Origin: Cardinalis cardinalis
Lineage: Eukaryota > Chordata > Aves > Passeriformes > Cardinalidae
NCBI GenBank assembly: GCA_014549065.1
Contig: JACDOX010000017.1
Coordinates: 6,378,808 to 6,442,807, forward strand
Reading direction: 5' to 3'
DNA length: 64,000 nucleotides
Shown: one piece after another, positions 11,196 to 22,530 of the stretch
Position numbering within the stretch: position 1 is the stretch's first letter
Layout: each line of letters opens with the position of its first letter
The notes under the pieces: generated by a model
The model's input: only the letters and a program-made list of their open reading frames with translations
Told to the model about the DNA's origin: nothing
The model's database searches: none
Translations under genes and position numbers: made by a program

Positions 11196-11836
11196 TAAGG
11201 AGAAGGATTTGTGGGTGTTGTTGGATGAGAAACTCAACATGAACATTTGAGATGAGCACTTGCATCCTAGGCTGCGCTGAAAGCAGCGTGGCCTGCAGGG
11301 CCAGGGAGGGGATTCTGCCCCTCTGCTCCACCCTGGTGGGACCCACTGCAGCTCTGCAGCCAGCTCTGGGGGTCTCAGCAGGGGGACATGGAGCTGGCAG
11401 AGGGAGCCCAGAGGAGGCCACCAAGATATTCAAAGGATCTCTCCTAGGAAGACAGACTGGGAAAGGTTATCCAGCCTGGAGAACAGAAGGCTCTGGGAGA
11501 CCTTAGAGAACCTTTCAGTATCTAATGGGGCTACAAGAAAGGTGGAGAGGGAGTTTTACAAGAGCATGTAGTGACAGGACAAGGGGGAATGGATTCAAAT
11601 GGAAAGAGGGCAGNTTTGGATTAGGTATTAGAAAGGAATTCTGTGCTGTAGGGGTAGTGAGGCATTNGAACAGTTTTCCCAGAGAAGTTGTGGATGTGCC
11701 ATCCTTGGAAGGGTTTAAGGCCAGGCTGGATGGGACTTTGAGCAATCTGATCTAGTAGGAAGGTCCTTGCAGGGGGATGGGAACTNGATGATCATTAATG
11801 TCCCTTCCAGCCCAGACTGTTCTAGATTCTATGATT
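11196..11836 (+). mobile_element. CR1 LINE fragment with intact 3' terminus (+)
   Basis: The copy covers the end of the CR1 reverse-transcriptase ORF (TTGTGGGTGTTG, GAGAAACTCAACATGAAC, GCAGCGTGGCCTGCAGGG, GGGATTCTGCCCCTCTGCTC). It continues through the 3' region (AGTGACAGGACAAGGGGGAA, CCCAGAGAAGTTGTGGATG, GGAAGGGTTTAAGGCCAGG). It finishes with CCCTTCCAGCCCAGACTG and a terminal TTCTAGATTCTATGATTC, the short 3' repeat typical of CR1. Stops, Ns and indels show that it is inactive. The 5' junction with the non-CR1 segment is unusual. Confidence 0.92.
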
Positions 11837-12424
11837 CAGTGTCTTCATAGAAAACAGAAGGTTTGAAAACGGATTCCTGCAGATTTTCTTCAGTTCCAAA
11901 ACACTTAGTTCCCATAAATTATGCTGGATTTCCACTTCAGCCACCAAACCTTCTATCACCTCCACTCTGAAATCTATCATCTGTTCTCTGAAATCTATGT
12001 TTAACATCACCTTTCTTTCAGCAATGTGATATGTTAAAAGGTTGGAGGTCTCCTTTTCATCACAGTTATATGCGTCTTGGTCAAAATACATGACCTATAA
12101 GCAATTCCCTTGGAGCAATAATTTTGGACTTTTATATGCTGATATTTGACAATTTTCATTTAGATTGGGAAATAAGTAAATTTAATTGTGTGTACTGGGA
12201 TTGTTTTGGTTTGAATTTGCTTATAACTTTTCCTCATATAAAGCCCCTAACCCAATGTAACAAAGGCTGATAACACATGATATTTCAATTATCCCTTCAT
12301 AAAAAAACCCAAACAATATTAAAGGTAGTAGCAATTTTAATTGAATAAAAAAAGTAAAATTGGATACAATAGAATTTGATTAAAATAAGGGATAATTTGG
12401 TTCCAATAATAGCACATAAGCAAA
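11837..12424. other. No gene seen
   Basis: AT-rich unique sequence between the CR1 terminus and the CpG-rich patch. Confidence 0.5.
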
Positions 12425-12700
12425 AATAACCGTGGGGTATGGAGTGCAGGGCTCATGGACCCGTGCCACATCACGTACGAGCTTGCCAAGTGAAAATTAC
12501 TCCCTGTATGCCAGGTGTTAATACCATCTCCCCCCATTTTTGGTTTGTCATTTTTCTATCTCTGCCCTCATCACCACCTTTACCGCGCATGCGCCGCCAC
12601 TCGCCTTGGTGGTCGCACAAGTCTTTTGGGGGTCGTCTGATGAAGATCCCGTCGTCTTCCTCTGNGTCCTTTAATTCACCTTTGGGTTACACATGCACAC
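12425..12700 (+). other. CpG-rich patch, possible old retroviral LTR/leader remnant
   Basis: CpG dinucleotides cluster here against a CpG-poor background. GCGCATGCGC at 12585-12594 is a perfect NRF1-type palindrome. Downstream, TGGGGGTCGTC at 12627-12637 resembles the start of a tRNA-Pro primer-binding site as used by gammaretrovirus-like elements, preceded by T-rich sequence as at the end of U5. No LTR boundaries, TATA box, polyadenylation signal or viral genes could be confirmed. A small CpG-rich regulatory element is the alternative. Confidence 0.25.
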
Positions 12701-13959
12701 CAAGCCAGTACAATATGAGCCAAGACTAACGTATCACTACATCTACATATCAAGGCAATAAATCCCTTATAATTAGTATTTTCTGGGACCCAACCAGGTT
12801 TTGCTCATTTTTAGCAACTGCATCTTCGGTCTCTTCCTGTGGTCCTTGAGAACATCTGCTGGGACAGGGGGGGTGGAGGCCCTCCTCTCCCTTTCTTCTT
12901 TGGCATTACAACTTTTAACTGTTTTATTATTCCCAAATATTAATTATTGTATCAATATTGATTACTGTTTCAATTTCATCAGCACNAATCATACCTACTT
13001 ACCACAAATCTATTAGAGAACTCAAAACCAAAACCAACCAACTAAACAAAAAGTACATAAAATGCTCNAACACTAACTATTAAGGCAATTCAGTCTCCTA
13101 AGACAGTATCATATGTGCATAAAACAAAGGGCAAGAAAGAAACTCTGGTAGAGTAGACATATATGTTACTATGAGCAATCACACTTTTGAGGTTACAGTT
13201 TTTACATTGAGACAGTTTTTTCAGTTGTGTTGATAACAGGTACCTCATGCTGGCCTCCAAAAACTAGACTATTTTTTTTTTCACTTATTTAGAAGACTGA
13301 AAAATAATCTATTAACACAAATTCTAGGTGGATTAAGAATTTTCTTGTGTTTTGGAAGTTTTCAGTGGGATAGGAAAGAAATGCAAAGCAAATGAGTCTC
13401 CTACTCTTTGGGAAGGCCTTACTAGGGAACTACACTACTCCACCTCTCTCCCTCTCACTGACTCATTATATCCNTCTGGACATAAATGAGAATAACCTCA
13501 AGCCTAAGACATACAGCATGCAACACCATCCAAACATTACATGGGCAAGCAACCCGAGATGTAAACTCACCTTGCTACCCTTAGAAAGCCAGAGANTGGA
13601 TCTGAGCTCCTATTTCAGTAACTATGGATGAACCAAGGTTGACTGGGCTTTATTGCATTTGATTTCTACCCACAAGAAAATGAAGATGTTGGCTGCTAAT
13701 ACCAATGGACCACCTGCCAACAAGAGACCTTAGTGAATTATACAACAAATGATGCAAGAAACCATCCTCAGACTGCTCAGACTCAAAGGGTAAGTCCTCT
13801 CACACCTGGATGAGGTGCAAGGACTGCAAGAATGAGCCATTCTCTCATTTGCAGTTCCTGCCCTGAATACCTGCACACTTCTGTTGCTTACTTCTCCTTA
13901 CTGCCCCTTTGGGAGCAATGGCTGTTAATTGAAACAGCCCCCCTTTCTAACAGTCAGCA
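12701..13959. other. No gene seen
   Basis: Unique sequence with a G run at 12867-12873 and a short T run at 13271-13281. 12701-13010 may belong to the same element as the CpG patch, but I found no boundary. Confidence 0.45.
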
Positions 13960-14330
13960 GCGNGTTTGATTACTGTATTCCAATAAATAATATGGCTGTA
14001 TTAATTCAGACAGAGCAATTAACACACAGGCCAGACATTTTTACTGTGCCACTTTTACTGTATACTACCAATTAGGTGTTTCTATCTGAAATACTATCCC
14101 CTATTGAAAGCCAAATAAATTCAGCTGCAGATTGATGCTTCCAACAATTGTGTCCCCCATTAAGCAGCATCTGACAGCACCTTTCAAACCATGCAAATTG
14201 ATCCTCCCTGCCCTGAACTTGCATCTGGATTCACACTCAATCCTTTCTATCTGCCTTTTATTTTTAAGGAGCAAAAATTCATACTGTTACTTGGAATCAG
14301 ATATTTTAAAAGTTGTATTGGAAAATTAGA
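13960..14330. promoter_or_regulatory. Candidate conserved non-coding element
   Basis: A motif-dense, non-repetitive block with CAATTAAC, CCAATTAGG and CAATTG cores and a ATGCAAAT-type octamer-like site near 14194. It has no coding frame of note. The call rests on texture only and needs cross-species alignment. Confidence 0.22.
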
Positions 14331-17300
14331 TCCATGTTCCACTTTCTGTATTTAGATTCAACACAAGTATCACTCATATAGAAAGAAAATAAAATTTACT
14401 CTCCAGAAAAAATAATATTCTATCAAATCAATGCTAAAACTTTACCAGATTTGGAAGTGTAGGGAAGAAAAGGAGGTATTTGTAAAGCACCACAGTATTT
14501 TTCTTAACAACATGGATGATTGCAGACTTCAATGATACCAGAAAAGTCTGATGAGAAGCATGAAGTATTATGGTAAGGTTTATTGTATGGTCATCACTAC
14601 CTTCAACTCCTCTAAAATAAACAAGAGAAATAGATAACTAAAGAACAAAGGGTTCTGGATAGAAGCNCTACTGTAGCTAAAAGGTAAATAAATCCCAGTG
14701 AACAAGCAGCAGCCACTACTACTGTTGAAGAAGTAGTCTCCCTTCCACGGAAAGGTAAGTGACTCATTAACTGCATGACTCAGTCCAGTGATAGACAAAA
14801 TGCAGGGAAGTCATCTCAAAGTTCTTAAGTTTACTCAGCAAATAAAAAAAAAGAATTTTCAGCTACATTTGACAAATTAAACTTACATTCTGATTCAGCT
14901 GCANTTCTAGAGGTAGTATTAGAGCTGGTCATTATTTGGAAAAGCTGTGAAATTTCTCTTGTCATGCCTCTATCTCTCCCATTGTTTCTCTAATCTGTTT
15001 GAAGAACATCCAAAATGGCAGAGCCAGTGCTCCATCACCATAAGTTTTCCTTATTTTCTGTCTCTCCAAATATAGGTAAAAAATATTAGNTGTAGCCTTT
15101 CTACACCTCTGAGGGTTGCTCTTGTGATCCTTTTTAGCATAAGNACTTCAAATTCCATCTTTCTCAATAGATTTCTTACAGCACTGCCCTTGTCTGAGCT
15201 TCCCATCAGGCCATCTTTCCATGAAACTCTGGGCCATATGAAGATAGATCCCTACTGATGCCTCACCAGCGCCAAGCAGGGCAATGCTATTTCATGTAAT
15301 GCAGATTCTCTGTTTATAAACCCCTGTTCAGTATTCACAACAGCATGAAATTGCTGACTCAAATTAAATTTTTGATCGACTAAAACCCTAAATCCTTTTA
15401 TGCAGAAACTGTTGGCTAGCCTGTTTACATCTGTTCTTTAAAAATTATTCAACATGGCTGTTAGCAATCTTTTTTGTCAGAGCAATTCTGACAAAGTAAA
15501 TAAGCCTACTGCAAGCATATTAACCAGAATAATCTGAATTTCATAACTTACATGGGCCACAGCTTAATACAGTGGAAGTGGCAGCTCAGACTAGACCATA
15601 ATATTGTATGGCCTAACTCCTTTTTCATTTCCAAGAGCAGTGTCTCTGTTTCATAAACAGTGGCACAACAAATACAGCCTTTTGTCACGTGGTGGAAGAG
15701 AGCACAGGGCACCTGCGCAGTACGTACAGTACCTTCTTAATATGGCNGAGCCTTTAGCAGGAAAGATGTCAGTCAAAGGCAGCAGGGCCCTAGAACTGGT
15801 ACAACTCACCAAATGCATATGGCTGGGTTTGTCTCTTCACTAGCAGTGAAATTTTTATTTATTTGCAGCTCAGTATTAAAAAATCTTTTTCAAATCTATG
15901 AAAGTTTTGCAATTTGGTGATAATTTCATAGCAGACCTCTAATGTAGGATGCTAAAAAATTTTACTATGGCTGATTTACACATTGACTCAAATTTTCAGG
16001 ACCAAACTTTAATCTCTGCTAGTTTAGTTCTACCACATTNGTTTATAATGTGTAACTTCATTCTGTTTAGTAAGATTCAAACCTATTCAAAATATCAAAA
16101 AGGAAAACCATTATATTCTGTTTAGTTGAACATGGCAGCTCTACCCATTCCTGACTGAGTTAAAAATTTACAGAGCAAGACAGTACAGAGCACAGAGAGG
16201 GGAAGATACCAGAACAAAAAAAGGTGGGATCGCAAAAGCCCCCAAAACCTAAAGTCCTAGTGATTCCTTTTTACTAAATGCTGATCCAGAAAAAGAAACA
16301 TTAAATCACATGAGATTTTAACTGTTGTTTCCTCCCATAAAACANTTGGCATCCTCAAACTAAAGCTTCTATTACCCTTGTCAGTATAGCAATGTCATGG
16401 AATAAAGCACCTCACAATCAACCTTGCTATTCTTTGCATTATGAACACAAGAAACCCACACCATAAAATACCACTTAAAATATGCAACAAATTGCACCCA
16501 AGAGCCTTTTCTGATATGTAATCCATCTTGACAAGCTTTTGGCTGACTTTGCTGGCCTATTGACCCTGCCCATAGGCAAAGCATGTCTCTTTGCCACAGC
16601 AAATCTTTTCTAGACACCCCTGTCACAGTGCAGCTCCATTTGAAACAGCTGAAAAGGTCAACGACTGTCTCTCCACTTTCAGACCGAATTCCAGTCAATT
16701 CTTATCTAGGCATCCAAAGTGCTGGGATTTGCTACAAGATCTCTGCAGAGGCACTTTGTTCTTTTTGCCACTCCTTTCCCCCATGGCTCCATACACCACT
16801 TTCTTAAAGCATCTTTGGCTTATTCATACAGTTACAAAATTTTTAATTAAAGATTTCATTCCTGCATTTCATAAAGCTCTGAATGTCTTGCAGACAGCAA
16901 CCAAGTACAAATTCAGAGATTAGGCTCTTTTTATTCATTTTTTACCCAGACACAAAATACAGAACCATGTACAACGTCTGGACTCCCATTTTCTTAGTCT
17001 GGACTGTTATGGCTGTTGCAGTCACTGGAGTAATTTCCAGACATAAGAGCAGTAGATTGACACCTGCTGAAGTAAAAGTGAGAGGAGATGCACTGTTCAA
17101 AGAAACTCTCCTTCAAATAACTCTACTGGCTGCCCCTCACAGCTGAGATGATGTCTCTCAGATGGTCTTGCTGGGTTCCTAAAAGCCAGAGCAGTCACCA
17201 GTTATTTACTGCTGCTTCCAATTGCTTGACACTAAGAAGAAGAGAGCAAAACCCACTATTGCTTAGGCTACAAGAGCCATCCAGTAGTACAGCACTCAGT

Positions 17301-18258
17301 ATGTATTTGTAAATACGTACTAAGTAAAAAAAGAGCTGAAAGACAAAATTGTCTTGAATGCCCAATTTAGAACTAAGTGGAGGACCAAAATGAAGAGCAA
17401 CGGAAATTGTAAAAACAGCATGTATTTGCCAAGGCATCTAATAGACTATTTTAGTTAATCTTATTTCCATGTCAAGTCTTACAGGTTGGTGAGCTTTCAA
17501 ATCAGATTGCCATTAAAGGACCTGCTTTGCCATGGAAGAAGCAGCAAAATTACCTTTGATTTAAAAGCAGNCATAAACCATTGAAGGATAAATGAACCTT
17601 TGATCAATATAACACATAGTATGNGAAAGAGGTGATTTTTTTTCCCTTCATGATCAATCATTGCTTTCTCTTTTTTTTTCTCNGCCATGAAAATCATAGA
17701 TTCCAAGATATATCTTTTTTCAAACACTGAGAAAAAAGTTACTTTAGAGGTCTTTAGTTGTACATATTGAATTTCCAAATAATAAAGAATTTTGAAGGAA
17801 CCAAATGAAAAAGAGGTGAGATAACCTCCAACTCTATTTGACTTGAGTAGAAAAAAATGCTACTTTCTAGTGTGTAAGCCAGTAAAACACACTTCAACTT
17901 CCNAGTCTTTAAAAGATAATAGTAGTACTTCCAAAGTCACAAAGTGACTTAGACTGTCAAATAAAGTACTTTATGGTCTGAGAGCCCTGAGAAGTTAGCA
18001 GGGCCAAGGACTATAAAATTGGCCTCAGAAAAGTTAAAGTATATCTGACTTCTAATTCTGTTACTTTTCCTCCCCAAGTCCAATCCCTAAAACTGAATCA
18101 CCCTTTTCTGCTTAGCTTTGACTCAAAGCTCAGACACGTCAATGGAAAAGTACTTGGCTTGTTCATNTTTCATAGATAATTTTCTCTCTTTCACAAAATG
18201 TCATGTACAGACTGCAATATCAACAGAGAAGTAACTTTCTGATGAACACAGTGCTCTC
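14331..18258. other. No gene seen; AT-rich unique sequence
   Basis: About 3.9 kb with no recognised repeat, exon or RNA gene. Open frames, including those near 16381-16923, overlap on both strands and lack known motifs. Confidence 0.5.
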
Positions 18259-18297
18259 TTCCCCCAAATGCANTGAAATAAATTTCATTTGGGGGAA
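18259..18297. repeat. Hairpin with 12-bp C/G-capped stem
   Basis: TTCCCCCAAATG (18259-18270) is exactly complementary to CATTTGGGGGAA (18286-18297). Within the loop AAAT and ATTT can add four pairs, with a small bulge containing one N. No RNA family is recognised. Confidence 0.6.
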
Positions 18298-18299
18298 AA

Positions 18300-18570
18300 A
18301 AAAATCATTAATTCCCTGAGATTATTATTCAATCAGCACAGTTTGCACTGGAGAAGTCTGCAAGAAGATGGCACNTGTTGCAGAGTAATTTCAAGCCCAC
18401 CATCTCCCAAGTACATGCCAATAACTTGATGCAAGCAAGCCACACAATTGTCTCGTGTCATCAGTGGAAGCAAGGTGTAATGCCTTCCTTGCAAGCAGTG
18501 ACAGCAGAAGCAATCAATATTATCCATGAACATAAACCAGCCAAAGGTAGAATTCCACTTTCAAATCTGT
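18300..18570. promoter_or_regulatory. Candidate conserved non-coding element
   Basis: Balanced-composition, non-repetitive block containing ATTATTATTCAATCAGCAC and AGCAATCAATATTATCC. A 64-codon frame is open across 18378-18572 but has no recognisable protein features. Texture alone suggests conservation; a short exon is less likely. Confidence 0.22.
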
Positions 18571-19067
18571 GAGGTAGATTTTACTCTAAAAAAAATTATT
18601 ACCTTGCCCCTGAAAAGGCAACACACAAAGGAAGGTAAGGAAGAAATATGTATGTAAGAGTGAAGATCTTTTCTTTGTGCAGATTCTGTTTCTGGAATCC
18701 GAGAGGAAAATATAACTCAATCTCTTACACACACTTGACTTGTTTTCTCTTTTCATATTCTCTAAAAATTATTTCTAAATAATTTCTGTGTTTTCCCTCT
18801 CCAAAGTTCTTGAAGGAACAATCAGATAAGTAGATTTTAACATGCACAGAATGGGCCCCAGGGCTGCCCCCAGTGCTATTGCTGTACAACAGAGAATGAC
18901 ACCTACGAATAAAAGTTACTACTATCTTGCAATTTCCTGTTGCCAAAAATAATGAAGGNACCCTTAAAATGAGGGTTCTGCTCTAGTGGATATATTCCTT
19001 TCTATCTGCAGCACACACAATGAATAATAAGGTATAATAATACATACACACACAACACTAAACCTTT
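18571..19067. other. No gene seen
   Basis: AT-rich sequence with a short run of CA dinucleotides near 19045-19055. Confidence 0.5.
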
Positions 19068-19140
19068 GGCCAACATGAAGAATTTGAACTGGCAACCTCC
19101 AGATTACACATCTGTCCTGTTTCAGTCTGAGTTTAGAGCC
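19068..19140 (-). pseudogene. Decayed tRNA-like sequence (Thr-TGT-like)
   Basis: On the minus strand the segment is 73 nt and starts GGCTCTA, then ACTCAG as in a D-arm. It has an anticodon-arm-like CAGA-TGTGTAA-TCTG hairpin whose loop centre reads TGT, and a T-loop-like GTTCAAAT at the right spacing, ending GTTGGCC. The T-stem and most of the acceptor stem do not pair, and position 33 is G rather than T. A functional tRNA is therefore excluded. It could be a tRNA pseudogene, a tRNA-derived SINE head, or coincidence. Confidence 0.3.
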
Positions 19141-19454
19141 AAGCAGCTGAAAGTCAGCATATTCCCTGCAGATTTACACAAAGTAGACTTAGCAACCATT
19201 CACTGAGATCACACAAAAATTACCTTTTACTACCAAAAATGTGTTTATTTGATCTAGAGCCTTGTTTCCTACCTGAAAATAAATTAAAACACAGATGTGT
19301 TGTTTTATCACAGATGCGATAGGCTTACAGTCAGCTCCAGGGCAGGTCCAAAGTCTAGAGAACAGGCTTACTATTAAATGATTCTTTCAGATTGCTCTTA
19401 TCTTTCTAAGATTTTACACTTCTGATGCATCCTCTGGGATTTTTGGAAACCTAA

Positions 19455-19769
19455 AGTCCTGGGTTTGGCTGGGATAGAGTTAATTTTCTTCCTAGTAGCT
19501 GGGTACAGAGCAGTGGTTAGTTTCACAACGATGTTGACAGCANGCTGATGTTTGGCTGTTGCTGAGCAGTGCTGACCCTAAGTCAAGGACTTTGCAGTTT
19601 CCCATGCTCTGCCAGTGAGCAGGTGCACAACTATTAAACTNCTCTTATCTCAACCCAGGCGTTTGCTCACTTTTTTACCCTTCTGATTCTCTCCCCCACC
19701 CCACCAAGGGGGAGTGAGTGAGCAGATGGATGGTGTTAATTTGCTGGCTGGGGTTAAAACCCATCAACA
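19455..19769 (+). mobile_element. Avian ERV LTR, internally deleted solo copy (+)
   Basis: The 5' end (GTCCTGGGTTTGGCTGGGATAG, then TTAATTTTCTTCCTAGTAGC) and the 3' end (TTATCTCAACCCAGGCGTTTG, CTCTCCCCCACCCCACCAAG, GGGTTAAAACCCATCAACA) match an LTR family I know to be widespread in birds. The middle of the LTR, including the promoter region expected between AGCAGGTGCACAA and CTATTAAACT, is missing, so the copy is about 315 bp. No flanking direct repeat is evident and no internal viral sequence follows. Confidence 0.85.
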
Positions 19770-19925
19770 AGAAGAGTTAGGTTAACATTTTGCTGTTAAC
19801 TTATATTCTATAACAAAGTCTATCTTTACTAAAAATTCCCACAATGTAAAGAGAAAACAAATACAATTGTGTATTATCAACTGTAGGCGCTACACAGCTA
19901 CTTTATATACCCTAATTAAACAAAG

Positions 19926-19977
19926 AAAAAAACCACACACACACACAAAAAACACATCAAAAAAACTAAAACACAAC
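19926..19977. repeat. AC-rich simple repeat
   Basis: A (CA)n core with interrupted CAAAA and ACAACAAC units; low-complexity DNA. Confidence 0.85.
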
Positions 19978-22379
19978 AACAAAAATATCCACGCAAAGCA
20001 GTTGCTTGTAATGATGTAGGTGAGGTTCCAGACATGTGTGTTGGCTGACAGTGGGTTTCCAAAGAGTTAACATATTGCAGCCAGAGCCCTCTCNGCCAGT
20101 GACTGCTTTTCTGTTTAGTTCTATAAATGAAATTTATTAAAACCATTACATGCACAGTGATGCCACAATATCCAGAGCAAAGTTACTAAATCTAAAAGAG
20201 CTTTTATTTAATCAGGAGATAGCCAACAGATGTAATGACTGGGAGATGAGGCAGAACCTGGTTTTACATTCAGACCCTGACAACATGGTTTTATCGCTTT
20301 CAATAATGTAGATGCCTTATTTCTCTAAAGCGATTACTTTAAATAAAACATGATCATTTCTAAAAATGTCCCATTTATTACACTCAAACCTTTCTGCTCA
20401 TGTGTCCAATTGGAACCAAATATTTTCTTGTCTTCCAAAAACCTACTCTGGTCATTTTTTTTAAACAAGCAGCTCTATCTCCCCATCCATCTTGTCTGCA
20501 CAAAGAAGGGATAACCTGCAGCTGAATTACAGAAAGCCTATTCTCCCACTGGGATCTGAGATAAGATGGACTGCATTAACCCTAAGATTCATTTCCCAGC
20601 CAGGAATTCTCCCTAACTCTTTTAAGAAGATCACAGGAAACAGGCTGGATAATGGTAAGAGGTCTATTGAGTGCACTTTCATCACCAGCTTTCATGAAGA
20701 GAGAAATGGTAATAAGGTCACAGAAACCTGAAATGCTGTGGGTGGCTAGAAGACATTTCTCTAAATACACCAGCATTTCACTCTTGATACACAATGCAGT
20801 ACAGGCCATGACTATCCAGACATCCAGGATGCTTTCTACACATAAGAGGAGTTTCAGATGAAAATTCTAACATGTTCATCCAGTTTGCTGATCCTCCCCA
20901 TACACTTCACTCTCTAAAAGAGCTCATCAAAAAGTTGCTACCTACATAACATCCTTTTTTAGCTAATTGCCATTTTGAAGACAGTTATTTGAAAAACTTT
21001 CAACTTTTTATACAAGCATGNACATTCTTACCTGTCATCTGGTACAGAGCCATCCTCCAAGCTACAAAAACCGACCAAACATTTTGCGCCATACTGTCAG
21101 TGTCCAAAATGCTTTCCACACATTAGAAAAACCCCACACAAGTCTTAACTTGGAACAAAGGGATTTTAAAAACTACTTTACCTCCATGAATTCTACCAAA
21201 GTACAGAGAATGATCNGTACACAGCAGTTTAATGCAAAAATCTACAGCTTAGAAATTTGTCCTGCCCTGCCCTTTTGCTCCCTGCACCTATACACCCCAC
21301 AGGAGAACACAAGCCAGAAACACTTATTCCACTACAGCCCATAAGCCAAGCATATCTGTATATTCAATTGATTGACTCAGCCCAGTGCAATAAACTCCAC
21401 ATTTCACATTGCAGTGAGAACATCAAGCTGCAAAGCCATCAAACTTCTTACTTCTGCTTCCCTGATCCAGCAGCTCGGAGAAATCTCAGACCAGATAGAG
21501 AGCATTACTTTGAGAAAAGGTCTCCATTTTGAAAGTGAATAGAAGGTGAAGCAATTTTCTCATTATTGTCTGTGTTGTAGTCATAATTAGCCACCATCTT
21601 CTGAAAGTGAAGACAGTTCTTNGACAGACATTTGGGAAAATCAAGTGTATTGAACTGGCTCATTTATTTCCCTAAGTCTAGATGCTAAGATACACAAGGA
21701 AGCAGAGCTTCCAACAAATAATATTATGAGAGCCTTAATCTTGAATTTTTCAAAAAGTAAGTAGCTATTGAAAATATAGTTTATATTAGAAAACATAACC
21801 CCACTTTGATACAGCATACATTTCAGAAAACCAATTTAAAACCTACTTTGTTAATACTGCTTGCACCTAGNGTTTATAACCAGTGACATGACAGGGCTGA
21901 GACATTCCTTCTCTCAACATCTCCAGCTGAATTGGACACAATGATGGAGCCAAAATTTTACCAATCTAACTCAACCAATTGCACGCTATATTCATGTGTT
22001 CATTTTCCCATTCAGGTCTTTTAAGAGCAACATAAACCAGATATTTCAGTTGTGCACTCGTTAGATAATTCACTAGGCTTTCTCATCTGTTTGAGTATAC
22101 AACAAAGTAGTTTAAATTATCTCAAGCTTGAAGCTAATGATTTTGATTATCACAGTCTTTACAGCTGCTCTGCAGCTGTCTTTTCTACAAAATCGATAGC
22201 ACAACTGATTTAGTGCCCTCTAGGACAGCTTCAGAAAATTCTTCTACAGTTAATGTAGATGCAATTTTTCTTTGCTCTGCTCCTGGCTGAGAACACAAGA
22301 AAGGTGCAATGTCAGGACAAATCCTGTGATTCTCAGTCGGGTTGACCTCCATAAAGGCAAGAGGAATGAGAGCAGCCAT
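19978..22379. other. No gene seen
   Basis: About 2.4 kb of AT-rich unique sequence. Open frames on both strands near 20492-21532 overlap each other and have no known motif. Confidence 0.5.
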
Positions 22380-22530
22380 GCTAATGCTANTGCTGTGGTG
22401 TGCTCGGGGAGCCCGGCTCTGTGGCAGGGCATGTGCNGCACAGCCTCTCCTCGGCTGCAAAGGGAGGGACCGGCAGCGGGTCTGCAGCAAAGCTGGGGCA
22501 AACGCTGCTCCCCCACCGCTGGCAAGCATT
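22380..22530. other. Short GC-rich patch
   Basis: The patch is locally GC-rich with a few CpGs (GCTCGGGGAGCCCGG, ACCGGCAGCGGG). Open frames occur on both strands, which reflects composition. No family or exon recognised. Confidence 0.35.

Noticed and set aside
15685..15692. TCACGTGG E-box as a promoter element
   Set aside because: Single common motif with no transcription-start or CpG context.
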